The notes beneath the pieces are model-generated. The model saw only the letters and a list, made by a program, of their open reading frames with translations. It made no database searches and was not told where the DNA came from. Below are positions 9,496 to 17,437 of a DNA stretch of 64,000 bases, piece by piece. The position numbers and the translations under genes are program-made. Each line of letters begins with the position of its first letter. The first letter of the stretch is position 1. The stretch lies in contig CAMBDA010000003.1 of NCBI GenBank assembly GCA_945865175.1, positions 60,364 to 124,363 on the forward strand. Reading direction: 5' to 3'. This DNA comes from an uncultured Prevotellaceae bacterium. Lineage in GTDB: Bacteria; Bacteroidota; Bacteroidia; Bacteroidales; Bacteroidaceae.

Positions 9496-9518
9496 AAATC
9501 TTTTTGCACAATTACTTA
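9488..9518 (-). repeat. IS630 right terminal inverted repeat
   Basis: Read on the minus strand it begins TAAGTAATTGTGCAAAA and ends TTTTTATAATG. It contains the transposase stop codon (9493-9495). The outermost TA (9517-9518) is the presumed target duplication. Confidence 0.85.
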
Positions 9519-9565
9519 TACAAAAAAATACACAGGTTCGGCTCACATATAATCATTATACAGTT

Positions 9566-10564
9566 ATGAGAAAGATTTACGCACTGATTGCAATGATGCT
9601 CTTTGCCGTTTGCCCGATGGCAATGGCTGAAGAAGCGGCAGCCGCTGAAAAGGAAATTTCATGGAGTTCGCCTGTCAACTACTTCTCTGAAGGACTGAAT
9701 GCTGGATTCTCCGCCACCATCGTTGGGTATACCGACGGCACCTACGCCATCAAGGGCATCTACGGCAGCGAAGACGACCTGGAATTCACCATCGACAGCG
9801 AGAGTGTGGTGGAGAACATTCCCGAAATCGTGCTCACCAACTATTATGCAGAATCAGCCCCCTATTACTATTTCCACGCCGGCAAGTACGACATCTGCGT
9901 GTACTACCAGAAAGGCGAGGGCTACACAGGATGGGAAGGCGAAGCCGAAGAACCCAGCGTGTGGTTCTACACCTACGTGTATGAGGGCGAAACCTGCGTA
10001 GGTTCCGGCTATGACATCGTCACATGGAAAAAGATTGCCTGGAGCGCACCTGCCAGCTACTATTCGGAAGCCCTGGATCAGACGTTCGATGCCACCATCA
10101 TCTCCTACACCGACGGCAGCTACACCGTGAAGGGCGTCTATGGCAGCGAGGAGGATGTGCTGGAAGTTACCGTGGACAATGAGAATGTTATCGAGGGCAT
10201 CCCCGAAGTGGTACTCACCAACTATTACTACGTCGAGGACCCATACTACTACTTCCATGCCGGTAAGTATGATTTCTGCACCTACTATGTCAAGGGCACC
10301 GGCTACACAGGATGGGAAGGCGATGCTGAGGAGCCCTGCCTCTGGTTCTACACCTATCTCTATGAGGGTGAGAACTATGTAGGTGCCGGTTATGACACCG
10401 TCTACTGGAACAAGGCCGACGCGTCCTCCATTTCCTCCCCGAAGGGCGGCGCTTCTGCCTCTGACCGCATCACCAGCCTCTCGGGCATCAACTACAGCCA
10501 GTCAGCCAAACTGCCCGCCGGACTTTATGTGAAGAACGGCAAGAAGGTGCTGGTAACAAAATAG
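9566..10564 (+). CDS. Secreted protein with two tandem YYFHAG modules
   Basis: This 332-aa protein has a signal peptide (MRKIYALIAMMLFAVCPMAMA, no lipobox Cys). Two ~125-residue tandem copies follow (about residues 33-155 and 159-284). Each copy contains Y-F/Y-SE-G/A-L, YGSE(E)D, PE-I/V-VLTNYY, PYYYFHAGKYD and GYTGWEG. The copies are clearly homologous to the module in the lipoprotein at 6652-8076. A Ser/Gly-rich linker leads to a short C-terminal tail, GLYVKNGKKVLVTK, that looks like the end of a Bacteroidota C-terminal secretion or sorting tail, though it is shorter than a full one. I do not recognise the module or assign a function. The gene begins 47 bp after the IS630 right end, so its original promoter or operon link may have been disrupted. 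A strong terminator follows. Confidence 0.8.
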   Translation: MRKIYALIAMMLFAVCPMAMAEEAAAAEKEISWSSPVNYFSEGLNAGFSATIVGYTDGTYAIKGIYGSEDDLEFTIDSESVVENIPEIVLTNYYAESAPYYYFHAGKYDICVYYQKGEGYTGWEGEAEEPSVWFYTYVYEGETCVGSGYDIVTWKKIAWSAPASYYSEALDQTFDATIISYTDGSYTVKGVYGSEEDVLEVTVDNENVIEGIPEVVLTNYYYVEDPYYYFHAGKYDFCTYYVKGTGYTGWEGDAEEPCLWFYTYLYEGENYVGAGYDTVYWNKADASSISSPKGGASASDRITSLSGINYSQSAKLPAGLYVKNGKKVLVTK

Positions 10565-10596
10565 GCAAGTACGGAATCGGTTTCAAATACTAAGAC

Positions 10597-10637
10597 AAGT
10601 CAGGCGGAGATGATGGGTCCTCCGCCTGACTTTTTTT
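10597..10637 (+). terminator. Strong intrinsic terminator after the YYFHAG protein gene
   Basis: AAGTCAGGCGGA (10597-10608) pairs perfectly with TCCGCCTGACTT (10621-10632) around a 12-nt loop, then the T-run continues to 10637. It lies between two convergent genes. The stem could also serve the minus-strand GH127 gene, although the T-run favours the plus strand. Confidence 0.9.
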
Positions 10638-10638
10638 C

Positions 10639-13008
10639 TTATTCCTGATAGCCCGGGAAGTTGGAGAAGGGTTGTCCTTCCACCTCGTAGTAGGGCATCA
10701 GCTCAATGTCGGTGCATCCCTTCACTGTGAAATGGAGCGGCTTGCCGCTCACAGGCACCAGTCTTGACACCAACTCACCCACCTTGCAGGGGATAGTGGG
10801 TTCGGTGTTCTCGCCCGTGCATACGGCTGCCATCAGCACAGGACCGTACTCCAGCGCATAATGACCCTTCTCGAAGCCCTCCTGCATGCCCTTGTACTGG
10901 GTGGTGCGGAAGGTAGCAGGCAGGGTGAACTTCAGTTCGTCCCCGTTGTTCCATGTACGCTGAAGCCGGATGTACGTGCCCGCACGTCCCGACTGCACAC
11001 GCTTGCCGTTGAGGTTCACGACCAGCGGCCTTTCTGCCCAGCAGGGCACACGTATCTCGATGCAGGCATCCACGGGTGTGTCACAGGCGATGGAGATGCT
11101 CACCTCATTGTCGTAGGGGAAACGTGTGCGCATGCTCACCTTGAGCGGCTTGCCATCCACATGGTGTACGAGGGTGGAGGGCTCAAAAAGGTTCACCTGC
11201 AGACCTTTGGGCGAGAGAGAGTAAATGTATTCCGGCAGAGAGCCGTAGATGCGTGTGCCCTGTCCCTCGCAGCAGGTGTTGGTGGCAATATCGGCACCTG
11301 CCTGATACCCCTGCTTGTAACCGTGCATGCGGGCGAAGTAGGCAATGCCCCGGTCGCCCACCTGATTGGGGATGACCACATTATAGAGTGACTTCTCGAT
11401 TTCGGACATGTACCTCTCCTCGTAGGGGTACAGGTTGTGGAAGCGCTGGTTGAGTTTTATCCAAAAGGCATTGCCGCACAACTCACCCGTGTTGGCTTTC
11501 AGATAGAGCGACTTGGGGGGATAGGGGAAATAGCCCTCGTTGATGGCCAGCGAACCGCCTATGTGCTCCCAATTGTCATGAAAGAGGTCCCAGAAGCCCT
11601 TGACCGCCTCCAGGTACTTCTCGCATCCCGTGGCACGGTACATGTCCATGTAAGGCTCAATGGCCGTGACCAGATAGTTGTGCGGACGGTCGTAGGGGTA
11701 CTTCCATATCGCGTCCGTATTGCGCTGCGTGAGCCATTCCATCCAGTAATTCTGCTGGAAATAGCGTTGCATGGTGCAGATGTCCTCGGTGCGGCCCACG
11801 GGAGAGAAATAGGTGCGCGTGAGGGGGATGGCACCCTGTACGCCCTGTCCCGGACGACGGAGCATTTCGGGCAGGAAGGGAGAGGCCTCGAACCAGTCAT
11901 AGAAAGCGCGCAGCATGCCGAAAGCCTTGGGGTTACCTGCATATCCGGCCTCTATCAGGCCATGGGAAACCCACGAGCGCACGTAGGCGCCGTTCTCAAA
12001 GTCAAAGATGGCACGCTTAGGGTAGGCCATCAGATAGCCGTCTGGCTCCTTGCACTGGTCAATCACATCCACCACGCTGTCCATGCGTGCACGCAAGGCT
12101 TTGTCCTCCATCCAGCGCAACGTGCCGCCGGCACCCATCAGAAAGCGTCCTGCTGTGGAGCCAGGCAGCTGGTGAGTCCAGAAGTAGCTGTGGCGCCCGC
12201 TGACAGGCGGAACGGGTAGGCCCGCCTTCTGACGAAAGTTGTACACCAACTCGTCCAGCGTAAACGACTGCATCAGATAGTGCACATTGTTCTCCATCAC
12301 CTTGCGGAAAAGGCCGTCGCCCAGAGTGATGCCCTTGACGGGTGTCTCCACCACGTCGGGCACAGGATGCCACTGCTCGGGTAGAATCACATTATCGGGA
12401 TTGTCCGTGACCACATATTCGCCCATCGGCCTCTCGGGGCGTGTGAGTGCCTGCGGGTTGTTGCCCTCGGCAGGATTCGACTCTGTGACACGGCAGCCCT
12501 CGGCAATGTCCCTTCCATGCCGGAGCACGATGATTTTCTGCAGGGCCAGCTTGCTGTCGCGCAGGCGGGTGGCCGTAAGGCGCACATAGCGTCCTTTGGC
12601 CTGCTTCGTCACCTCGAACACCTCGTTCTCTGTGCTGTGATAGCCGTCCAGCTTCACACAGTAGTCGGCATACATCTGGGCGGTGAAAAAGGTGGAGTCA
12701 TTGCTCACCTCGATGCGGAAGAGCAGCGGGAAGCCGTGCGAGAGGAAACTGCCTTCCAGATTGTCCGGCAGCACCTTTATCTGGTCGATTGTGCGCTCAC
12801 CACCCAGATCGATCTGCACCCACCGCAACTGTCCGTCGTCCGAGGCAGGCGACACGTAGTGGGAAAAATACACGCGAGCCGAACGCTCCACGCCCAGGCG
12901 GGCGGCCTTCACCTCTGCATCGTTGTCATACTTGAATTGCGCATTTGCCTCTGCTGCCATCAGACAGGCAACGGCCGTTATTGCCATTTGGCACATTTTT
13001 GTCTTCAT
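10639..13008 (-). CDS. GH127/GH146-type (DUF1680) beta-L-arabinofuranosidase
   Basis: The start at 13008 gives 789 aa with a signal peptide (MKTKMCQMAITAVACLMAAEANA); the frame is open further upstream, but that part lacks signal character. An N-terminal discoidin-like sandwich (about residues 30-170, VQIDLGGERTIDQIKVLPD) is followed by the DUF1680 catalytic core. Family metal/nucleophile residues are visible: Glu509 and Cys511 (GELCGNAFW), and Cys579-Cys580 (NTCCEGQGTR). In GH127 enzymes such a Glu plus three Cys bind zinc, and one Cys is the nucleophile that cleaves beta-L-arabinofuranosides. The protein is probably periplasmic. It has its own promoter and is convergent to the SusCD side, so it may degrade arabinose-containing glycans taken up by that system. 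Specificity is inference. Confidence 0.88.
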   Translation of the reverse strand: MKTKMCQMAITAVACLMAAEANAQFKYDNDAEVKAARLGVERSARVYFSHYVSPASDDGQLRWVQIDLGGERTIDQIKVLPDNLEGSFLSHGFPLLFRIEVSNDSTFFTAQMYADYCVKLDGYHSTENEVFEVTKQAKGRYVRLTATRLRDSKLALQKIIVLRHGRDIAEGCRVTESNPAEGNNPQALTRPERPMGEYVVTDNPDNVILPEQWHPVPDVVETPVKGITLGDGLFRKVMENNVHYLMQSFTLDELVYNFRQKAGLPVPPVSGRHSYFWTHQLPGSTAGRFLMGAGGTLRWMEDKALRARMDSVVDVIDQCKEPDGYLMAYPKRAIFDFENGAYVRSWVSHGLIEAGYAGNPKAFGMLRAFYDWFEASPFLPEMLRRPGQGVQGAIPLTRTYFSPVGRTEDICTMQRYFQQNYWMEWLTQRNTDAIWKYPYDRPHNYLVTAIEPYMDMYRATGCEKYLEAVKGFWDLFHDNWEHIGGSLAINEGYFPYPPKSLYLKANTGELCGNAFWIKLNQRFHNLYPYEERYMSEIEKSLYNVVIPNQVGDRGIAYFARMHGYKQGYQAGADIATNTCCEGQGTRIYGSLPEYIYSLSPKGLQVNLFEPSTLVHHVDGKPLKVSMRTRFPYDNEVSISIACDTPVDACIEIRVPCWAERPLVVNLNGKRVQSGRAGTYIRLQRTWNNGDELKFTLPATFRTTQYKGMQEGFEKGHYALEYGPVLMAAVCTGENTEPTIPCKVGELVSRLVPVSGKPLHFTVKGCTDIELMPYYEVEGQPFSNFPGYQE

Positions 13009-13035
13009 GAATGTTTTTTTGGGTTTAAAACACTG

Positions 13036-13067
13036 CAAAAATAGCAATAATTTTCCGATGTAGCAAG
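13036..13067 (-). promoter_or_regulatory. Promoter of the GH127 gene
   Basis: On the minus strand CTTG (13064-13067), 20 nt, then TATTTTTG (13036-13043). The -7 is a full TAnnTTTG match and the -33 differs from TTTG at one base. It lies 28 bp upstream of the ATG at 13008. Confidence 0.65.
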
Positions 13068-13558
13068 CCTTCGGACAGGGAAATGCATACGCCCCCCACT
13101 TTTCCTCCCGAAGGCCAGGCAACTTTAATTTGCCGACATTGCAAAATCAAAAGCCAAAAACTTATGAATTTTATGGACAGGGGATTCCCGCGGCGCAATG
13201 ACTCAGTGGCAAAAAAGGCATAAAACAGGGCCGCGTTGCTGCCTAACTGGAGAAAATTTGCGGCCCAACTGGGTAGCAAAATTTCTCCAGTTGGGTAGCA
13301 AAAAGGGGTGTTATACGCCCTCTCCAAGCCCACGGAAGGGCAAGCGTTCCGCGTTCCCTGCAATACGCATGTGAGCACACATACGTTGGGGCAGCCCGAC
13401 TGCACGGCAGGCCGGAAACTGTCGTCCCTACACCCAAGAAAATAATCTCTGCAGCCACGGGCCCTATCACAGCGGCCCGACAACAGGAAGCCCGGCGGGA
13501 CAAGATGCAGGGGCATCCGCGTCCGCCGGGCAGAAAGCAAAAATAACAGTTTTCCTGA
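13068..13558. other. Intergenic region between GH127 and HtrA genes
   Basis: There is no gene I can support here. It holds the imperfect palindromic repeat at 13236-13301 and a GC-rich stem near 13488-13532 (GTCCGCCGGGC-type arms) downstream of the HtrA gene, without a T-run. Minus-strand open frames across this region follow from the palindrome and composition and have no signal peptide, domain or start context. Confidence 0.5.
13236..13301. repeat. Imperfect palindromic intergenic repeat (AACTGG core)
   Basis: TTGCTGCCTAACTGGAGAAA (from 13236) is the inverted counterpart of the arm at 13276-13301, differing at 3 of 26 positions. A third partial copy, CCCAACTGGGTAGC, lies between the arms (13264-13277). 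A related perfect palindrome with the same CCAACTGG / CCAGTTGG core occurs at 32362-32400. Confidence 0.7.
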
Positions 13559-15043
13559 CTATTCGTTGAGATCGATGACGTAGCTCACCTTGCGTCCGCT
13601 GGGAGTGAGTGCCTTTATCCACAGCGTGCGGTCGGTACTGCGGTTGGCATCCTCCACGGCCTGTTCCCAGTCGCTCACCGATTCCATCTTACGGTCGTTC
13701 ACCTGGATGATGATGGTCCCCTTGGTGGCACCTGCCGTCATCAACTTACCACGACGGATGGCACTGATAGAGAGGCCATACTGCAGGTTCATCTGCTTTA
13801 GTTCGGATTCGGACAGCGGCTTCATTTGCACGCCCAGCTTGTCCATATCCACCTCTTCCACCACCTTGGTAGTACCCTGTGAATTGCGGAGCGTCACCTC
13901 CACCTTGGCAGTCTTCTTGTTGCGCACATAAGTAATCTTCACCTTATCGCCCGGACGGTGCTGCGCAATCACCTCCTGCAGCTCGCTCATCTTGTGCACG
14001 GCCTTTCCGTCCATCTCGGTCACCACGTCGCCCTTCTGCAGGCCCGCATCCTCGGCGGCACTGGCATCTACCACCTCATTGATATACACGCCGCTCACAG
14101 TGCCCAGGTCCACCTCGTTGCCCTTGGCCTTCTCCACATCGATATAGTTGGTGACATCCGTACCCTGCACGCCCAGCACAGCACGCTGCACGGTGCCGTA
14201 CACCTTCAGGTCGTCCACCACCTTGGTCATGATGCTGGTGGGGATGGCAAACCCGTAGCCGCTGTAGCTGCCCGTCTGGCTGTACAGCATCGCATTGATG
14301 CCCACCAGTTCACCATGCTCGTTCACCAGGGCACCGCCACTGTTACCTGCGTTGATAGCAGCATCCGTCTGAATGAAACTCTCTATACCGTTGGCACCCA
14401 GTGAGCGTGCCTTGGCACTGACGATGCCAGCGGTGACAGTGCTGGTAAGATTGAAGGGGTTACCCACGGCCAGCACCCATTGTCCCAGCTTCAGGTCGTC
14501 GCTGTTGCCGATGGGCACGGTGGGCAAGTCCTTGCCGTCAATCTTGATAAGGGCCAAATCGGTATTCTCGTCACATCCGATGATACGGCCCTTGAACTCA
14601 CGGTTGTCGTTGAGCTTTACGTCAATCACGTCGGCATTGCCCACCACATGGTTGTTGGTCACGATATAGCCATCGCTGCTGATAATCACGCCACTGCCTG
14701 CACCATGGCGGTCAGGGCTTTTGTATTCGCGCTGCTGCTGGCCGCCGCCGGGGTAGCCGAAGAAATCGCCGAAGAAGTCGCTGAAGGGGTCCCTCACGGT
14801 CACCTTCTGGGTCTTGCCGTTCTGGGTCACCTTGATGTACACCACAGCATTCACCGTCTTCTCGGCGGCAGCGGTAAGGTCCACCAGCCCGCCAGGGACA
14901 GCCACCTGCGGGGCTGCTGCCGGCCGCTCGGCAGGCACCTCGGCCGTAAATGAAGACTGACTGCGGATTACCGCACCTGTAACAGCACTGCTGGCAAAGA
15001 TAAGGGCCGTCAGGCCAAGCCATGTTTTAGTTGTTTGTTTCAT
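13559..15043 (-). CDS. HtrA/Deg-type periplasmic serine protease
   Basis: This 494-aa protease degrades misfolded envelope proteins. The N-terminus is a signal anchor or signal peptide (MKQTTKTWLGLTALIFASSA). The trypsin-like domain shows the full triad: His132 (TNNHVVGNA), Asp162 (ENTDLALI) and Ser235 (NAGNSGGALVN). A Gly/Gln/Phe-rich loop (about residues 86-106, FSDFFGDFFGYPGGGQQQ) is the variable LA-type loop of the family. Two PDZ domains follow (about 285-385 and 395-490; GVYINEVVDASAAEDAGLQKGD). The length fits DegP/DegQ-type proteins with two PDZ domains. It is a monocistronic gene with its own -7 element upstream, and rnpB is transcribed divergently. Assignment to DegP versus DegQ is not possible from the sequence. 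Confidence 0.95.
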   Translation of the reverse strand: MKQTTKTWLGLTALIFASSAVTGAVIRSQSSFTAEVPAERPAAAPQVAVPGGLVDLTAAAEKTVNAVVYIKVTQNGKTQKVTVRDPFSDFFGDFFGYPGGGQQQREYKSPDRHGAGSGVIISSDGYIVTNNHVVGNADVIDVKLNDNREFKGRIIGCDENTDLALIKIDGKDLPTVPIGNSDDLKLGQWVLAVGNPFNLTSTVTAGIVSAKARSLGANGIESFIQTDAAINAGNSGGALVNEHGELVGINAMLYSQTGSYSGYGFAIPTSIMTKVVDDLKVYGTVQRAVLGVQGTDVTNYIDVEKAKGNEVDLGTVSGVYINEVVDASAAEDAGLQKGDVVTEMDGKAVHKMSELQEVIAQHRPGDKVKITYVRNKKTAKVEVTLRNSQGTTKVVEEVDMDKLGVQMKPLSESELKQMNLQYGLSISAIRRGKLMTAGATKGTIIIQVNDRKMESVSDWEQAVEDANRSTDRTLWIKALTPSGRKVSYVIDLNE

Positions 15044-15098
15044 AACCTTATTCTCTTTTTTTGTTAAATTTGTATTTCCGTTTTGTTGTTTCCGCTTG

Positions 15099-15106
15099 CA
15101 AAGATA
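15099..15106 (-). promoter_or_regulatory. -7 element of the HtrA gene promoter
   Basis: The minus strand reads TATCTTTG, a full TAnnTTTG match 56 bp upstream of the ATG. No good TTTG lies 19-21 nt further upstream, so the promoter is incomplete by consensus. Confidence 0.45.
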
Positions 15107-15253
15107 AAACCAAAAATCCTTTCATTATATAGGAAATACCGCAAATTTCTCTATTATTAACAATGCCTGTGGACTGATTAACCGTTGTTAAAACGGAAAG
15201 CAGACATTTTTACATTCATTTATGGCACATTTTCGCCCATTTTGTCAGGAAGG

Positions 15254-15285
15254 TTTGGTCAATCGCATATTTATTTGTAACTTTG
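15254..15285 (+). promoter_or_regulatory. Consensus promoter of rnpB
   Basis: TTTG (15254-15257), 20 nt, then TAACTTTG (15278-15285). This is an exact Bacteroidota consensus. Predicted transcription begins about 6 nt later, at the 5' end of the RNase P RNA. Confidence 0.88.
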
Positions 15286-15290
15286 CCCTC

Positions 15291-15676
15291 GAAACAGTGG
15301 ACCGGCTTGCCGCTGGCCTGTACGTCAGGCAAGAGGAAAGTCCGGGCAACACAGGACGACCCGCTTCCTAACGAGAAGTGATTCGTGAGGGTCAGGCAAT
15401 GCAGAAGAAAACAACCGCCTGCCTCGTTGCAGGTAAGGGTGAGAAGGTGGGGCAAGAGCCCACCAGGCTGTTGGTGACAGCAGTGCTGTGCATTCCCGGG
15501 TGTTGAAAGTTCATGTATACCGGTGCGGTCGGCCTACGGGTCGGCGAGAGGGCTGTCCGTCCGAGCCGGAGGGTAGAACGATAGAGGCTTCTGGTGACAG
15601 GAGTCGTAGATAAATGGCAGGCACCTTCCCCACCCCGGGAGGAGGTACAGAACCCGGCTTACAGGTCCACTGTTTT
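15291..15676 (+). ncRNA. rnpB: RNase P RNA, bacterial class A
   Basis: This is the catalytic RNA that removes tRNA 5' leaders. The ends pair to form helix P1: AACAGTGGACC near 15293 with GGTCCACTGTT near 15664-15674. Highly conserved family blocks are present: GAGGAAAGTCCGGGC (from 15332), AAGGGTGAGAAGGTGGGG-like sequence followed by AAGAGCCCACC (about 15434-15462), and GATAGAGG...GTAGATAAATGGCAGGC...ACAGAACCCGGCTTA (about 15580-15663). Both strands of P4 are therefore visible. A T-run right after P1 acts as terminator. The length is about 386 nt. Exact ends are estimated from P1 and the promoter. Confidence 0.96.
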
Positions 15677-15752
15677 TTCTTATATATAAATATTATGGTA
15701 TATGCTAACCCCGCACGGATTTCCCTCCGCGCCCGGGATGACAGAAATAGAT

Positions 15753-17042
15753 ATGAAGATTCACGCCCTTGAACAGATATGGAACATCGACGAAGCCACC
15801 GCCAGCCGGCAGCGCCGCTGGCTCCTGCGCATGCTCAAGTTCGGAATCATCATTGTGGAAAGCTTCACCAAGAACAATCTCATGAGTTTTGCCTCCGCGC
15901 TCACCTATTCCAGTCTGATGGCCGCCGTGCCTGCCATTGCCCTGGTCTTTGCCGTGGCCCGTGGCTTCGGCTTCGGAAACATCATCGAGGACAGCATCCA
16001 CCAGTCGTTCACGGTCAATCCTGAACTGGCCCATTACCTGATGGACTTTGTCAATTCCTATCTGCTAGAAACCCAGAACGGTGCCTTCATCGGTGTAGGC
16101 CTGGCCATGCTGCTCTACACCATCGTCAACCTGACCACCAACATCGAAACGGCCTTCAACGCCATCTGGCATGTGGACACGCCACGCAATGTGTACCGCC
16201 GCTTTACCGACTACGTCAGCGTGTTCCTGCTGCTGCCCATCGTCATCATCTTCACCAGCGGCATCAGCCTCTTCCTCATGACCTTCCGCAACCTGTTGCC
16301 CGACTATGAGTTTGTCAGTTCCACCCTGGAATGGATGATGAAACTGGGACCCACCGTGCTCCTATGCTTCACCTTCAGCCTTCTGTACAAGCTCATGCCC
16401 AACACCCCCGTACGCTGGAGCGCCGTGCTGGTGCCCAGCATCCTGGTGGGCGTGCTCTTCCAGGCGGTGCAGTACATCTACCTTCACAACCAGATAAGGC
16501 TGAGCAGCTACAATGCCGTGTACGGCTCTTTTGCCGCCATCCCCCTGTTCATGATCTGGCTCCACATCTCATGGAGCATCTGCCTGGTGGGGGCACGCAT
16601 GTGCTATGCCAACCAGAACATGCAGGAGTATGCGTTCGACCGCACAAGCCAGCACCTGAGCCGGCGCTACCGCGACTCCATCTGCCTGCTGCTGATGAGC
16701 CGCATCTGCAAGCGTTTCTCCCACGGCGGCACGCCCTTCACGTCCCGCACGCTGGCCGCCGACACGCAGCTTCCCCAGAGCCTTGTGAACCTATTGCTCG
16801 ACGAGCTGGTGGAGGCCCGTCTGCTCGTATCATTCAACAACGACAAGGGCACACAGCAGCATTACATGCCTGCCATGGACATCCGTCACCTGAGTGTGAG
16901 CAAGGTGGTCAGCCATCTCGAAAGTCGCGGTTCGGAGTGTCTCTCCCGCACCTGGCAGCTCCGCACCTCCGAATGGCAGACCCTGCGCCGGCTGCGCAGT
17001 GCCCAGGGTTCCACGTCGGATGCACTGCTGGTAGATGTGTAA
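15753..17042 (+). CDS. YihY/BrkB-family inner-membrane protein
   Basis: This 429-aa protein has about six hydrophobic segments between residues ~25 and ~290. They include the family signature near the first helix (NNLMSFASALTYSSLMAAVPAIALVFAVA) and later YNAVYGSFAAIPLFMIWLHISW and LVGARMCYANQN. These are typical of the YihY/UPF0761 proteins once mislabelled RNase BN. A C-terminal soluble part (about 300-429) looks like a winged-helix-type fold (TLAADTQLPQSLVNLLLDELVEARLL). The frame is open from 15702, and ATG 15738 or 15753 are both possible starts. I prefer 15753 (MKIHALEQI) because the longer versions add only a non-conserved leader. The molecular role of the family is not established. The gene follows rnpB without an obvious promoter. 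Confidence 0.88.
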   Translation: MKIHALEQIWNIDEATASRQRRWLLRMLKFGIIIVESFTKNNLMSFASALTYSSLMAAVPAIALVFAVARGFGFGNIIEDSIHQSFTVNPELAHYLMDFVNSYLLETQNGAFIGVGLAMLLYTIVNLTTNIETAFNAIWHVDTPRNVYRRFTDYVSVFLLLPIVIIFTSGISLFLMTFRNLLPDYEFVSSTLEWMMKLGPTVLLCFTFSLLYKLMPNTPVRWSAVLVPSILVGVLFQAVQYIYLHNQIRLSSYNAVYGSFAAIPLFMIWLHISWSICLVGARMCYANQNMQEYAFDRTSQHLSRRYRDSICLLLMSRICKRFSHGGTPFTSRTLAADTQLPQSLVNLLLDELVEARLLVSFNNDKGTQQHYMPAMDIRHLSVSKVVSHLESRGSECLSRTWQLRTSEWQTLRRLRSAQGSTSDALLVDV

Positions 17043-17087
17043 CCATATCAAACATGTTTCACCTTAAATAACACCATTTTTTGCATT

Positions 17088-17234
17088 ATGTGGATTTATT
17101 TTTCAATCGGATGGCTGGTTTTCCTCCTCCTCTTCTACACAGCGGTATGGTTTGAGTATGCCTACTACCGCTACAACCTCCCCGCCAAGTTCCGCATCCT
17201 CCTGGAAGCCTTCACGGAAGAAGACGAGGAGTAG
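17088..17234 (+). CDS. Small single-span membrane protein (48 aa)
   Basis: The short frame begins MWIYFSIGWLVFLLLFYTAV, a single hydrophobic helix, followed by WFEYAYYRYN and a charged C-terminus EAFTEEDEE. It starts 45 bp after the BrkB-family stop on the same strand, and codon choice matches the neighbours (C or G at third positions in the second half). It is probably an inner-membrane microprotein co-transcribed with the BrkB-family gene. I do not recognise a family. Confidence 0.6.
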   Translation: MWIYFSIGWLVFLLLFYTAVWFEYAYYRYNLPAKFRILLEAFTEEDEE

Positions 17235-17403
17235 AGCCGGTGTCCTGGGCCGCATTTCTTACTGTAGCGCTTGCGGCACGGGACATAGGCCCTGCATGCC
17301 TGCGACGAATAGCTGGCCCTTCGATGTGCCGGCGCAGATTCCCTGTGGCAACGAGTTAATGATATTTAACTAAGCGATATGGCCTTTTCCAATACTATTT
17401 GCA

Positions 17404-17411
17404 TACCTTTG
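17404..17411 (+). promoter_or_regulatory. -7 element upstream of the alpha-2-macroglobulin gene
   Basis: TACCTTTG matches TAnnTTTG 26 bp before the ATG at 17438. The -33 region is only T-rich (ctttt near 17384). The stretch 17235-17403 holds nothing else I can identify. Confidence 0.5.
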
Positions 17412-17437
17412 CGAAATAAATCCTTAAATATGAAGAT

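Larger units (their letters stand above)
8143..9516 (+). mobile_element. IS630-family insertion sequence
   Basis: The element is 1374 bp, bounded by TA at 8141-8142 and 9517-9518, the target dinucleotide that this family duplicates. Imperfect terminal inverted repeats run inward from each TA (8141-8171 against the complement of 9488-9518). They match at 26 of 31 positions and share the inner block ATTTTTATAATG. The transposase stop codon lies inside the right repeat. The element carries its own consensus promoter and is more AT-rich than its surroundings, which suggests recent acquisition. The ~300 bp between the left repeat and the promoter is long for the family and holds no feature I can name. 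It includes a 61-codon minus-strand frame (8233-8418) that I do not accept as a gene. Insertion separates two genes that share the YYFHAG module. Confidence 0.88.

Noticed and set aside
13025..13540. 171-codon minus-strand frame between GH127 and HtrA genes
   Set aside because: It runs through the palindromic repeat and the GH127 promoter, and its product has no recognisable signal or domain. It is a by-product of repeat and composition.
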